Origin: UBA8199 sp964507045
GTDB lineage: Bacteria; Verrucomicrobiota; Verrucomicrobiia; Limisphaerales; UBA8199
Assembly: GCA_964507045.1 (NCBI GenBank)
Contig: CAZDOO010000003.1
Location: 56,537 to 120,536 of the forward strand
Reading direction: 5' to 3'
Length of the DNA stretch: 64,000 bases
The stretch's first letter is position 1. Every line of letters begins with the position of its first letter. Below the pieces are notes generated by a model. It was not told the origin of the DNA, made no database searches, and worked only from the letters and a program-made list of their open reading frames with translations. The translations under genes were made by a program, and so were the position numbers. Of this stretch, positions 8,105 to 16,574 are shown piece by piece.

Positions 8105-11100
8105 TTACTGCTGGACCTGAATGCGGTAGAACCGGTTGGTGGCGTCCGGCGACCCGTCGAACCAGCGAGTGACACTGTTGCTGGCATCGGCTGGCACGAG
8201 GGCCCCGGCAATGGACGCCATGGGATAGACCAGATTGGTCGTCGCCTGCACCTGGTAAGTCTTGCCGGGCACACTGGACCAGGCCAACTCGACCGGGTTG
8301 CCGGAAACCAGAGTGGTAATGTGCAGGAAGGAACCCTGATCGTAGGGATTGGTTCCGGCAATCAGCTCAAGCCAATCCGGCACACCGTCGGTGTCCGAGT
8401 CGAGCGGCGAGTTGCGGATGCCGACGAGCACCGTGCGGGAGGCGCCCAAGGTGATCCCGTTGGTGAAGTAAACCTGGATGAGATTGGTGCCGGGCGCAAA
8501 CCCCGTCCAATTGTAATAGAGCTGCCGCATCCCGGTGCCGCAGCCGTAAGGGCGGATATTATAGAGAACGTTGCTGCCGGCGTCCCGCCGCGGCTGGAAC
8601 ACGCCGTTAATGTAAATGCTGAACAGGTTGTAGTCGTTCGTGGTCAGGGTGGAGGTGAAGCAGGAGCTGATGGTGTAGATGTCATTGGAGTTCAGGGTCA
8701 GGAGCTGGCCATCGGTGGCCGGGGCAACGATGTTCAGCACCGTGGCCGGTCCTTGCGCATTGACCGTACGGGCAAGCGTCGTATAGCGGTTGCTATAGAC
8801 GCTCGACGCCGTATCCTTCAAATACACGTTGATGGTCGCGGTGCCACTGCTGGCCACCGGGCTGTAGGTGAACCGATACTCCTGCGGGTAGGCGGGGTAT
8901 TGCTGGCTCAGGGTGCCGTCCGGTGAGACGGCGGAGGCCACCCCGCAGTTCTGCCCATTGTTGTCTGTGATGCAGTAAGCCACCTCGGTCGTCGCGTTGT
9001 CCGCGCGCACCACTACGGTGTAGCTGCTGCCCGCAAGCGTGGCGCCGTCCGTGGCCGGATAGGCAATGACCCCGCCCGGCAACTGGCCGGCGTAGTAAAA
9101 AGTCTGCAGGAAAGTGTTATAGACCGCCGATTTGCCGCTGCGCGGCAGGAAGCAATGCGCCCGCACGATGTGGAACCCGCTGCGCAGGCCGGTCGTGGTG
9201 TTGTTGGTGTTCAGATCGTTGTGCAGCCAGACCCTGGCGGTGGTGGGATTGAAATTCGTGACGCCGAATTGCGTCAGGCCGTAGAGCTTGGCACCGTCCG
9301 CGTCGGAAATGGCGCTGATAGGACTGTAGCCGCCCTTGAACAGGGCCACCTTGTAGTGGACCGGCGTGTTAGCGGCAAAACCGGGGATCGAGTTTGTCCA
9401 CCAATCAATCGTGTTATCGGCGCTATCGAGGCCAGCCCACTTGGCCTCAATAACCTGGGTGGAGCCTTGGCCGACGCCAAACGCACCCTCGGGGGCGCTG
9501 CCGTCGGTGGTGTAGTAAATGAAGCACTTGTCTGTCTGGAACTTGTAGCCCGACTTCACCCAGATAACCGTGGCCTGGCCCGCGCCGGGATTATAGGGCA
9601 TACGCTGAGTGGGCGTGCCCTGCCCGCTGGCGGTGTTCGTCGCCGCCGGATCGTGATAAACCCAGTCCGCGGTTTGGGTCTTGATGGCCAAGCCGCCCCC
9701 CGAGCCGTTCGTCACCGAGCTGCCGGCGGTGCCATTCGTGTAGCAGTAGGTCTCGGCACCGAGCGACACAATGTTGTCCCGGTCCACCAACCGCGCGCCA
9801 AACTTCTCCGGCCCGTAGCGGAACTGGTTGGTTGCCTGCTCATAGCCCACCCACACATCGCTGACATAGCCCGGCTTGTTATCCCGCCGGTCGAAACCCG
9901 TGGTCGGCCCCAGTCCCATCTGGCTGTTCAGGTCCAGCCCGCCATCCATTCTAACCATCATGTTATACGCTGACGCATCGCTGCGGACCTGGATGTCAAA
10001 CGGCGCGTTGGTCAGGACCGGAATCCGGATGGCGTAAGTGTTGGTCGTGGTGGAAACATGGCCTTCGCCGGGCGCCAAGAAGACGTTGCCGCTGGGATCA
10101 ACGCTGCCGCGCATCTTGAAGGGATAAACCGGTCCGAAGTTGGGGTCGCCGTTGCTGCCGTCGCGCCGATAGACCAGCAGCGAGGGCGCCGCCGCGCCGC
10201 CCTGCCGGAAGGTGATGGCATTGGTCAGCGCGTTGCCCCGGCTCGGCTCCGGCCACTGGTAGCCATACATGACCCAGCCGCCAGCGGGCACCAGCAGCTC
10301 AATTGCCCCGCCCCCCGGTGCCAGGATTTGGCCGCCCACATAAATCTTGCGCTGCGCGGGGTCGGCGGCGCCAGCGGTGGAATTCGCCTCGGATTGGCTG
10401 GTCGTCGCCGCATGCACCAGCAGCTTGGCGCAGGTGCGCGAGTTGCCGCCGTTGGGCGAGCTGCCGGCCATCTGCGACAGGACCGACCCCGGCGGGAAGC
10501 CGACCACCAGCCCGACACCTTTGGAAGGACTTCCATTATAGCAATTGTAGTAACCATCACCGGTGCGAACCACGCCATCGTCAAAGAGAACATCACCGGT
10601 GGGGGAATTGTAGGTCGCATTCATTGCGAACAACACCACGGTGGCATCCGGGTTGTTGTAGGGATCGGAGCTGACATCGCGGTAGTCGTAGCGCTCGAAG
10701 GCCACGATATGACTATCGCTCCAGCGCGGTCGCGTCCCGCCGCGGGCCAGTTGGTTATGGATGTAGCAGGTCTCCGGCATGGTGGTGTCGCCGTATTGTC
10801 CCAGATACCTGGTCATGGGTACCTGGGGAAAGGTCTGCTCGCTGCTGGGATCGCCGGCCCAGTTGTAGTTGTCCGAGTAGATCATGGGCAACCCCTCATG
10901 CATGAAGTAATAGGCGTTCTGGATCTCGCGGTGCGTCGGGCAGCAGAGAATATGATCCTGGTCCTCGGTAAGCTGCACGCCCTGCTTGATGCTGAAGGCG
11001 CCACTGTATGGAATCACGTCGGATTGATCCAATCCGCCGGGAAGATTGCCGCCCCCGCTCAGGGCGCCATTCAAGGTGTCCCGCAACGGTGAGTTGAGCA

Positions 11101-12196
11101 ATCTCATGCCGGTGCTGATGTACTCGCCGTAGGAAGGCGGCGACCCCAGATGCTCGCCAAAGACCATCGCATCGTTGCGCGGCGCTTCGGTGTCGAAACA
11201 ACTGTTCCGGTTATCGTCCCCTTCGGTGTAATTGTTGCCGCGGACATTGTTGCCATAGCCGTGTGTAAAGTCATACATCGCCTGGATGCCGCCCAGGTAG
11301 CCCCGCCAACTGGTCGAGGAATCGCCAAAGAAAGGCGAGGGGGTATGCTTGACCGCATCCAGCCGGAACCCGTCGCACTTGGTGGTGTAAACGGTCCACA
11401 TGGCAGCCCGCGTCAGGTAGTCCTCCACCCGCTCCGCCACCGGCTGGCCGTTGGTGCCGTTAAACCCGTGCCAGCTTCCCGCCTCCCAGCCAAATCCCGG
11501 GGAACTTCCCGCCGACCAACTGCCCAGGAAGGCGGAGTTGGTGTCCATGTAGTACTCGCGGCTGCTGGGCTGGCGCACAAAGAAGGGCTTGCCGGCCTGG
11601 CTCCAGAGAGTAGCGCCGAAATTGTAGTTGATGCCGCCCGGCTCGTTGGCCAGGTCGCACAGACCGTTGATCGGCTCATTCTGCACGAGGCCCTGGTCGC
11701 TCCAGTTCTCCACATTCGGCCAGTTCCGGTTTCCACTGCTGGTCGTCTTGAGGTGGAAATCCTGCGGCCACAGGCCGGGGAAGAAGTTGGTCGGCGTGTA
11801 AACATCGTAGCCGGGCACCACACCCTGCCGGTGATTCATCACGTTGTCGAAATAGACGCGAAGGCCGAACCGGTGCGCCGTCTCCACCATTTGCAGCAGT
11901 TCCGCCTTGGTGCCGTACTTGGTGGCGATGGTGCCGTTCTGGTTCTTGTCGCCCAAGTCAAACGGATCAAACAGGTCGTAGCCGACCGAGTACACGCTGC
12001 CGCCCTTGGCCGGCTGGGGCAGCCACAGGCTGGTATAGCCGGCCTCGGCCAGCTCGGGCATCTTCTGGCTCAGGTCGCTCCATCTCACCTGGAACAACTG
12101 GAGCATGGCTTCGCCTCGAGCAGTGGCCAACCCCGCGAGGGAGAGAGCTATAACGACACAACAATACGCCGAACGGAAGGCAAGGGTGATCTGCAT
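8105..12196 (-). CDS. Very large secreted GH13 alpha-amylase-family enzyme with altered region IV
   Basis: This 1363-residue secreted protein starts at 12196, where MQITLAFRSAYCCVVIALSL forms a signal peptide; an in-frame ATG 14 codons upstream adds nothing recognisable. The GH13 barrel comes first: FDNVMNH (Asp117), GFRLDAVKH (nucleophile Asp near 280) and VFGEHLG (Glu near 347). In place of the usual NHD of region IV the protein has EDQDH (near 413), so the transition-state histidine appears replaced by Gln. Beta-sandwich modules fill residues 500-1270, then a DSDTDGVPDW calcium repeat and the C-terminal domain ending RFYRIQVQQ. The last 100 residues resemble those of the downstream GH13 and the GH57 protein. 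It is probably co-transcribed with the downstream GH13. Confidence 0.87.
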   Translation of the reverse strand: MQITLAFRSAYCCVVIALSLAGLATARGEAMLQLFQVRWSDLSQKMPELAEAGYTSLWLPQPAKGGSVYSVGYDLFDPFDLGDKNQNGTIATKYGTKAELLQMVETAHRFGLRVYFDNVMNHRQGVVPGYDVYTPTNFFPGLWPQDFHLKTTSSGNRNWPNVENWSDQGLVQNEPINGLCDLANEPGGINYNFGATLWSQAGKPFFVRQPSSREYYMDTNSAFLGSWSAGSSPGFGWEAGSWHGFNGTNGQPVAERVEDYLTRAAMWTVYTTKCDGFRLDAVKHTPSPFFGDSSTSWRGYLGGIQAMYDFTHGYGNNVRGNNYTEGDDNRNSCFDTEAPRNDAMVFGEHLGSPPSYGEYISTGMRLLNSPLRDTLNGALSGGGNLPGGLDQSDVIPYSGAFSIKQGVQLTEDQDHILCCPTHREIQNAYYFMHEGLPMIYSDNYNWAGDPSSEQTFPQVPMTRYLGQYGDTTMPETCYIHNQLARGGTRPRWSDSHIVAFERYDYRDVSSDPYNNPDATVVLFAMNATYNSPTGDVLFDDGVVRTGDGYYNCYNGSPSKGVGLVVGFPPGSVLSQMAGSSPNGGNSRTCAKLLVHAATTSQSEANSTAGAADPAQRKIYVGGQILAPGGGAIELLVPAGGWVMYGYQWPEPSRGNALTNAITFRQGGAAAPSLLVYRRDGSNGDPNFGPVYPFKMRGSVDPSGNVFLAPGEGHVSTTTNTYAIRIPVLTNAPFDIQVRSDASAYNMMVRMDGGLDLNSQMGLGPTTGFDRRDNKPGYVSDVWVGYEQATNQFRYGPEKFGARLVDRDNIVSLGAETYCYTNGTAGSSVTNGSGGGLAIKTQTADWVYHDPAATNTASGQGTPTQRMPYNPGAGQATVIWVKSGYKFQTDKCFIYYTTDGSAPEGAFGVGQGSTQVIEAKWAGLDSADNTIDWWTNSIPGFAANTPVHYKVALFKGGYSPISAISDADGAKLYGLTQFGVTNFNPTTARVWLHNDLNTNNTTTGLRSGFHIVRAHCFLPRSGKSAVYNTFLQTFYYAGQLPGGVIAYPATDGATLAGSSYTVVVRADNATTEVAYCITDNNGQNCGVASAVSPDGTLSQQYPAYPQEYRFTYSPVASSGTATINVYLKDTASSVYSNRYTTLARTVNAQGPATVLNIVAPATDGQLLTLNSNDIYTISSCFTSTLTTNDYNLFSIYINGVFQPRRDAGSNVLYNIRPYGCGTGMRQLYYNWTGFAPGTNLIQVYFTNGITLGASRTVLVGIRNSPLDSDTDGVPDWLELIAGTNPYDQGSFLHITTLVSGNPVELAWSSVPGKTYQVQATTNLVYPMASIAGALVPADASNSVTRWFDGSPDATNRFYRIQVQQ

Positions 12197-12238
12197 AGTG
12201 CGATACCGCGCAATGTAGCACGTCAATGGGATCAGCAT

Positions 12239-12259
12239 CTACCGCACAAAGATGCGGGA
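12239..12259. repeat. Short hairpin repeat, copy 1
   Basis: A 21-base sequence with core CCGCACAAAGATGCGG (5-bp stem, 6-base loop) lies 42 bases upstream of the GH13 start. The same 21 bases recur in the same orientation at 13013-13033, so the two copies bracket the repeat-rich intergenic region. Confidence 0.7.
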
Positions 12260-12287
12260 CAGCTATTCTCATGATGCCTGCCGTGCG

Positions 12288-12358
12288 GCGTTTGGTGTCC
12301 ACGCTTCATGGCGTGTTGGGGGGGGCCGCAGACACCCTAAAGGGTGGACACCAAACGC
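12288..12358. repeat. 15-bp inverted repeat with nested hairpin
   Basis: GCGTTTGGTGTCCAC (12288-12302) is repeated as its exact reverse complement at 12344-12358. Inside the loop a second hairpin, CACCCT-aa-AGGGTG (12333-12346), overlaps the right arm, so two alternative folds compete. No U tract follows either stem, which argues against a simple terminator. Confidence 0.7.
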
Positions 12359-12646
12359 GTCTGGAGCGCCAGAATCAGAATTGCTGGATGTGGGCGAGCG
12401 TATCCAATGCGATAAACCCGCCCCCGCCTCCGCCGAGAGTTCTCATCTATGCAGTTCGTGCCGGGGAGCATACGCGTCCCGCGTGTGGTTTGCGGCGTCC
12501 CGCCGGGAATCCTGCCTCATCTGACTCAGACACAAAACGGTGAAGGGCCCGCGCACCACAAAGCCGACGGCGAGGCTCCGTTGGCAGCACGCCGGACGCG
12601 TGCGTTCCCCATTCTCAACTGCATGGTTGCCCCAGGTCCGGCCCGA

Positions 12647-12774
12647 CGCAATATCCCCATCTAAACCCCCTGTATACCCCTTGTAATCCCCCTGTATACC
12701 CCCTGTATTACAATAGATGGGGATTACACGGGGCATACACGGGGTATACAGGGGGTTTAGATGGGGATATTGCG
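12647..12774. repeat. 11-nt-phased palindromic array (locus A)
   Basis: Perfect 34-bp arms (12647-12680 and 12741-12774) are inverted around a 60-base centre. From 12655 to 12764 the sequence falls into ten consecutive 11-nt units; examples are CCCCCTGTATA, CCCCTTGTAAT, GGCATACACGG and GGTATACAGGG. Units on the left carry runs of C and those on the right runs of G, so the whole array folds into one long hairpin. Confidence 0.85.
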
Positions 12775-13012
12775 AGACTGAGGCTGGCACAGCGCGGGGA
12801 TGGGCTGTAGATCAAGGGGTGGCAAACTTGGAGAGGCGCTCGGCCTACTGATCGGGGGATGCGGGCGGAGGTGGTCTTGGGCAGGTCGAGGAAGGCTTTT
12901 CCATTGAAGCGTGGTCTGCGGACCAGCCCAGGTCTGCTGGCCGTAATGCATCTCGATCCACTGTTGCCTTAGCCGCCCGTTCGAAGGCCAATGCTGGAGA
13001 TGGCGTGCGCAG

Positions 13013-13033
13013 CTACCGCACAAAGATGCGGGA
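13013..13033. repeat. Short hairpin repeat, copy 2
   Basis: This is the second copy of the 21-base sequence found at 12239-12259. Here the stem is longer because AGCT occurs on both sides (13011-13014 and 13033-13036). It lies 34 bases upstream of the GH57 start. Confidence 0.7.
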
Positions 13034-13067
13034 GCTAAACCCTTCTCTTTCTGCTTAAGTAATACAG

Positions 13068-16000
13068 ATGTCTGAAAGATGCCCCGCACCGCAGTCGCCT
13101 TGGCCTGGGGAAGGCCTTGCTCGGTATGCCTGCCGAAGGTTATGGCGTCGAATCCTGCAGCTTGGTCTCCTGGCAGCCTGCGGCTCTGCCTGGGGCGGCA
13201 CTAGCATTCACACCACCTGGCTCTGGCACCTGCACCAGCCGATCTATTGGCCCGACAGCCGGGGCTACGGGACGGACCACTACGAAGCCGCGTGGGATAC
13301 TATCCAGAAACAGGATGCCGGCCGCGCGCACCCCAAACCTGAGGTGCTTCGCGACATCTTCGGGTGGGATGATCGCGTGAATGCTTACCAGGGCCGCCCC
13401 AGCGCCGCGCTTGGCAGCATCAGCAGCTATCTCAACTCCGGCGCGCAGATCAGCTACTCGGGGGCCTTGATGGAGAACGTGCAAAGCCTCGGCGCCGTCG
13501 GCACTAGTGGCACGCTCGGCTACGGTCCCGGCTGGTATCTCGCCAACCGCAACGCCCGCACCTGGACCACCACGGGCGGCAAGCCCCGCATGGACCTGGT
13601 TAACTTCACCTATCACCACGCCCTGGCGCCCTTGCTGAGCGATGAGACGCTCGAGATGGAGCTCAAGATTCACCGGCGGCAGATGGAGATCTTCTGGACC
13701 TCCAGCCCCGCCCTTTCGCGCGGTTACTTTCCCGCCGAAACCTGCTTCTCCGAGCGGATGATTCCCATCCTCAAGCGCGTGGGCATTGACTGGACGGTCA
13801 TCGCGAACACGCACCTGGCGCGGGCCTGCGCGGACTTCCCGGTGGTTGTCGGCTCCGGCGGCGAGAACTGCGACCTGCCCAACCTGGCCGACCAGCTCAA
13901 CCCGGCCCAGGGCAGCGGCAACTACCATCGCGAGTCCATTGACCGCGGCTGCTCTCCCATCCAGGTCATGCCGTTCGGTTTCCAGGTGCATTATGCGCGC
14001 CACGTGGACCCGGAGACGGGCGCGGAGTCGCAGATGATCCTGGTGCCCAGCGACCAGGTGCTGGGGTGGAAGGACAGCTACAGCAGTTGGAGCCTGGACC
14101 TGCTCAACCTGCTGAATGAACGCAACAACCCCGCCAAGCCGGCCCTGGTCATGTGCGCCCACGACGGCGACAACGCCTGGAGCGGCGGCTATTCCTATTA
14201 CATGGAATGGGTTAAGACCTTTGCCGACTCCGCCAGCGCCAGAGGCTACGAGCCCACCACGGTCGAGCAGTTCCTCCAGGAGTTTCCGCCCGCTGCCGGT
14301 GACGTCGTCCACGTCGAGGACGGCGGCTGGGTCTATGCCGACAGCGACTTTGGCTCCCCGATCTTCATCAACTGGCACTGGCCGCCGAGCTATTCGGCCA
14401 GCGGCGTCAACGTCGTGGACCCCAGCCTCGGCACCAGCGACAAGGCCGACAACTGGCGCGTCATCATCGCCACCGAGAACCGCGTCAAGACCGCCCAGCA
14501 GATTGCCGGGGTAACGCCCAGCGTTGACCAGGTGCGCGACCCGGGCAGCTTCAGCACCACTCCTAACGCGGTGGAGCTGGGCTGGCATTACTACCTGGGC
14601 AGCCTGGACAGCGGCTTCGTCTATTACGGCTGCCACGACGACGAGTGCCAGCGCGCCGTTGTCGCCCAATCCAATGCCGTCCGCAACGTCAACAGCATCC
14701 TGGCGGGCAACCCCTCCGGCGACACCACGCCCCCCACGCTCTTCCCGCCGCAGCGGCATCCGTGGAATCCCGGCGGCACCAACTTCGGCGTGCAATACAA
14801 CTTCAAGCTGACTGTGGCCACCAATTCGGACTTCTGGGTTTGGACCTACGGCTACGATGTCTCCGGCATCTCGAATGTCACTCTCCAGTTTCGCGTCAAC
14901 GGCACCAACCCGCCCACCTCCGACCAGTTCAAGACCTACGCCGGGGGCGCGCTCGCCGGCCCCTGGCTCGCCTCCAACATGACCAAGCGCGTGGTCGCGC
15001 CGGTCATCGGCGTCACCCCGCAATACATTGCCGACTACTACTACGCGAAGGTGCGCGGCGTCACCAACAGCTACGTGGATTACTACGTCTCCGGCACCGA
15101 CAACCGCGGCAACACTTACAAGTCTCCCATTCAACACGTCTATGTCGGCACCTCCCAGGGCGGCAGCGGTGGTGATAATACGAATGGCTGCAACGGCCGG
15201 GTGTGCGTTTCCCCGGTGCCGCCGGTGGCGGGAACCAGTGCCACCATTGCCTTCACCCCCACCGGCGGCCCGTTGGCTGGCGCCAGCGCCATCTACATCC
15301 ACCTGGGCTGGAACGGCTGGGCCACGGTCCTCAATCCCGATCCGGCTATGACGTTCAACTCGGCCTCCAATCGCTGGGAGTACACCGTCACCGTGCCTGC
15401 CGACACAACCCAACTGGACTGCGTCTTCAACAACGGCAGCGGCACCTGGGACAACAACAGCGGCCAGGACTGGCATTTCACGGTCAGCAGCACGCCGCAG
15501 CCGCCGTCTCAGCCGCAGAACCTGTCTGTCACGCCGGTGCAGACCAATCAGCTCAACCTGAGCTGGTCGGCCGTCTCGGGCGCCGCCGCTTACATCGTCA
15601 ATCGCGGCGGAGCACCCCTTGCGCTCACCACGAGCACGGCTTACTCGGACACCGGTCTGAGCGCCAACAGTTACTATTGCTATTCCATCGTGGCCTCGAA
15701 CAGCGTTGGTTTCTCGACGCCCAGCGCCACCGTCTGCACCAACACCCTCGCCGCGGCGCCGACCAACTATCCTCCCTTTGTGCTCGATGGCACCTTTAGC
15801 TACCCTGGCTACCAACTTGCCGCCAGCGGCATGGTGCTCTACGGCGCCCTGCGCGGCACGACCCTCTATGTCGCCACCTGGTCCACCGGCACCAGCGGGC
15901 CCAACGACCATTTCATCCTCGTCAGCGACCAACTCCTGTCTTCCGCCTCCGCCGCCGCGCCCTGGGCCAAGACCGGCAAGGTTGCCGTCGCCACCAGCAA

Positions 16001-16550
16001 GCCCTTCCTCGCCAGCGAGAGCCTGAATACCTATGTCGCCTGGTTTAACGCCCCGGCCTCCGCGCTGGCTTTCAAGGCCGCAACCAACTCCGGCGCGATG
16101 GCGGGCACCATTGACCTGGTCGCCGCCTTCGGCTACCTGCCGGCCAACATCTACCTCTGCGCCGCCGCCTACCAGACCGCCGACAACGGCGCCCTGGCCG
16201 CCCAATGCCCCGCCGGCACCGGCCCGGATATTGACCCCGCCGAGTTCTTCGTCATCCCGACCACCGCCCTGCTCGACAACAACGCCAACGGCACATTCGA
16301 CCGCCTTGAGCCCGCGCTGGGCTTCAGGCTGCAAAGCTTCCAGGCTACCAGCGGCGGCTACGCGATCAACTGGGCCGCCATGCCGGGCCATTCCTACCAG
16401 GTTGAATGGGCCGCCGCCCTCGGCGCGAACTGGAGCAACCTGTCCGGAGGCCTTACCGCCGCCGGCCCGCTCCAACTCTCGCTCACCTGCACCGATGCGC
16501 CACCGGCGGCAGCCAGCCAGCGATTCTACCGGGTCAAGCTGCTTCAGTAA
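13068..16550 (+). CDS. Secreted GH57 family glucan hydrolase/transferase
   Basis: This 1160-residue protein has an N-terminal hydrophobic export segment (residues 28-43, LQLGLLAACGSAWG). The GH57 domain opens with LWHLHQP (about residue 55), has YFPAETCFSERM (about 220) in the position of the second conserved region, and AHDGDNAWSGG (about 364), which matches the region holding the catalytic Asp of GH57 enzymes. Domains then follow: a CBM25-like starch-binding module (about 710-805, IYIHLGWNGW), a fibronectin III domain (about 810-895), an unassigned beta module, and a C-terminal domain ending RFYRVKLLQ. Family members are alpha-amylases, branching enzymes or 4-alpha-glucanotransferases; I cannot choose between them. 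The start codon is uncertain, since the N terminus before residue 20 is unusual for a signal peptide. A GH13 gene follows after 24 bases. Confidence 0.85.
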   Translation: MSERCPAPQSPWPGEGLARYACRRLWRRILQLGLLAACGSAWGGTSIHTTWLWHLHQPIYWPDSRGYGTDHYEAAWDTIQKQDAGRAHPKPEVLRDIFGWDDRVNAYQGRPSAALGSISSYLNSGAQISYSGALMENVQSLGAVGTSGTLGYGPGWYLANRNARTWTTTGGKPRMDLVNFTYHHALAPLLSDETLEMELKIHRRQMEIFWTSSPALSRGYFPAETCFSERMIPILKRVGIDWTVIANTHLARACADFPVVVGSGGENCDLPNLADQLNPAQGSGNYHRESIDRGCSPIQVMPFGFQVHYARHVDPETGAESQMILVPSDQVLGWKDSYSSWSLDLLNLLNERNNPAKPALVMCAHDGDNAWSGGYSYYMEWVKTFADSASARGYEPTTVEQFLQEFPPAAGDVVHVEDGGWVYADSDFGSPIFINWHWPPSYSASGVNVVDPSLGTSDKADNWRVIIATENRVKTAQQIAGVTPSVDQVRDPGSFSTTPNAVELGWHYYLGSLDSGFVYYGCHDDECQRAVVAQSNAVRNVNSILAGNPSGDTTPPTLFPPQRHPWNPGGTNFGVQYNFKLTVATNSDFWVWTYGYDVSGISNVTLQFRVNGTNPPTSDQFKTYAGGALAGPWLASNMTKRVVAPVIGVTPQYIADYYYAKVRGVTNSYVDYYVSGTDNRGNTYKSPIQHVYVGTSQGGSGGDNTNGCNGRVCVSPVPPVAGTSATIAFTPTGGPLAGASAIYIHLGWNGWATVLNPDPAMTFNSASNRWEYTVTVPADTTQLDCVFNNGSGTWDNNSGQDWHFTVSSTPQPPSQPQNLSVTPVQTNQLNLSWSAVSGAAAYIVNRGGAPLALTTSTAYSDTGLSANSYYCYSIVASNSVGFSTPSATVCTNTLAAAPTNYPPFVLDGTFSYPGYQLAASGMVLYGALRGTTLYVATWSTGTSGPNDHFILVSDQLLSSASAAAPWAKTGKVAVATSKPFLASESLNTYVAWFNAPASALAFKAATNSGAMAGTIDLVAAFGYLPANIYLCAAAYQTADNGALAAQCPAGTGPDIDPAEFFVIPTTALLDNNANGTFDRLEPALGFRLQSFQATSGGYAINWAAMPGHSYQVEWAAALGANWSNLSGGLTAAGPLQLSLTCTDAPPAAASQRFYRVKLLQ

Positions 16551-16574
16551 TGTTCGCCACCTCAAACACTCCCT

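Larger units (their letters stand above)
12197..13067. other. Repeat-rich intergenic region between divergent glucan genes
   Basis: The 871 bases separate the minus-strand GH13 pair from the plus-strand GH57/GH13 pair. They hold two copies of a 21-base hairpin repeat, a 15-bp inverted repeat and an 11-nt-phased palindrome (each listed separately). Promoters for both arms must lie here, but I see no pair of boxes good enough to name. The short open frames in it lack start sites and resemble nothing. Confidence 0.6.

Noticed and set aside
8053..8361. N-terminal extension of the downstream GH13 protein
   Set aside because: The added 103 residues overlap the end of the preceding gene and are Pro/Arg/Ser-rich without domain; the internal ATG at 8052 gives a signal peptide.
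12647..12774. CRISPR array
   Set aside because: Units are 11 nt and contiguous without spacers, and no cas gene is present.
12443..12790. Possible small minus-strand gene across locus A
   Set aside because: Its codons run through the palindromic array and no start site or homologous pattern is visible.
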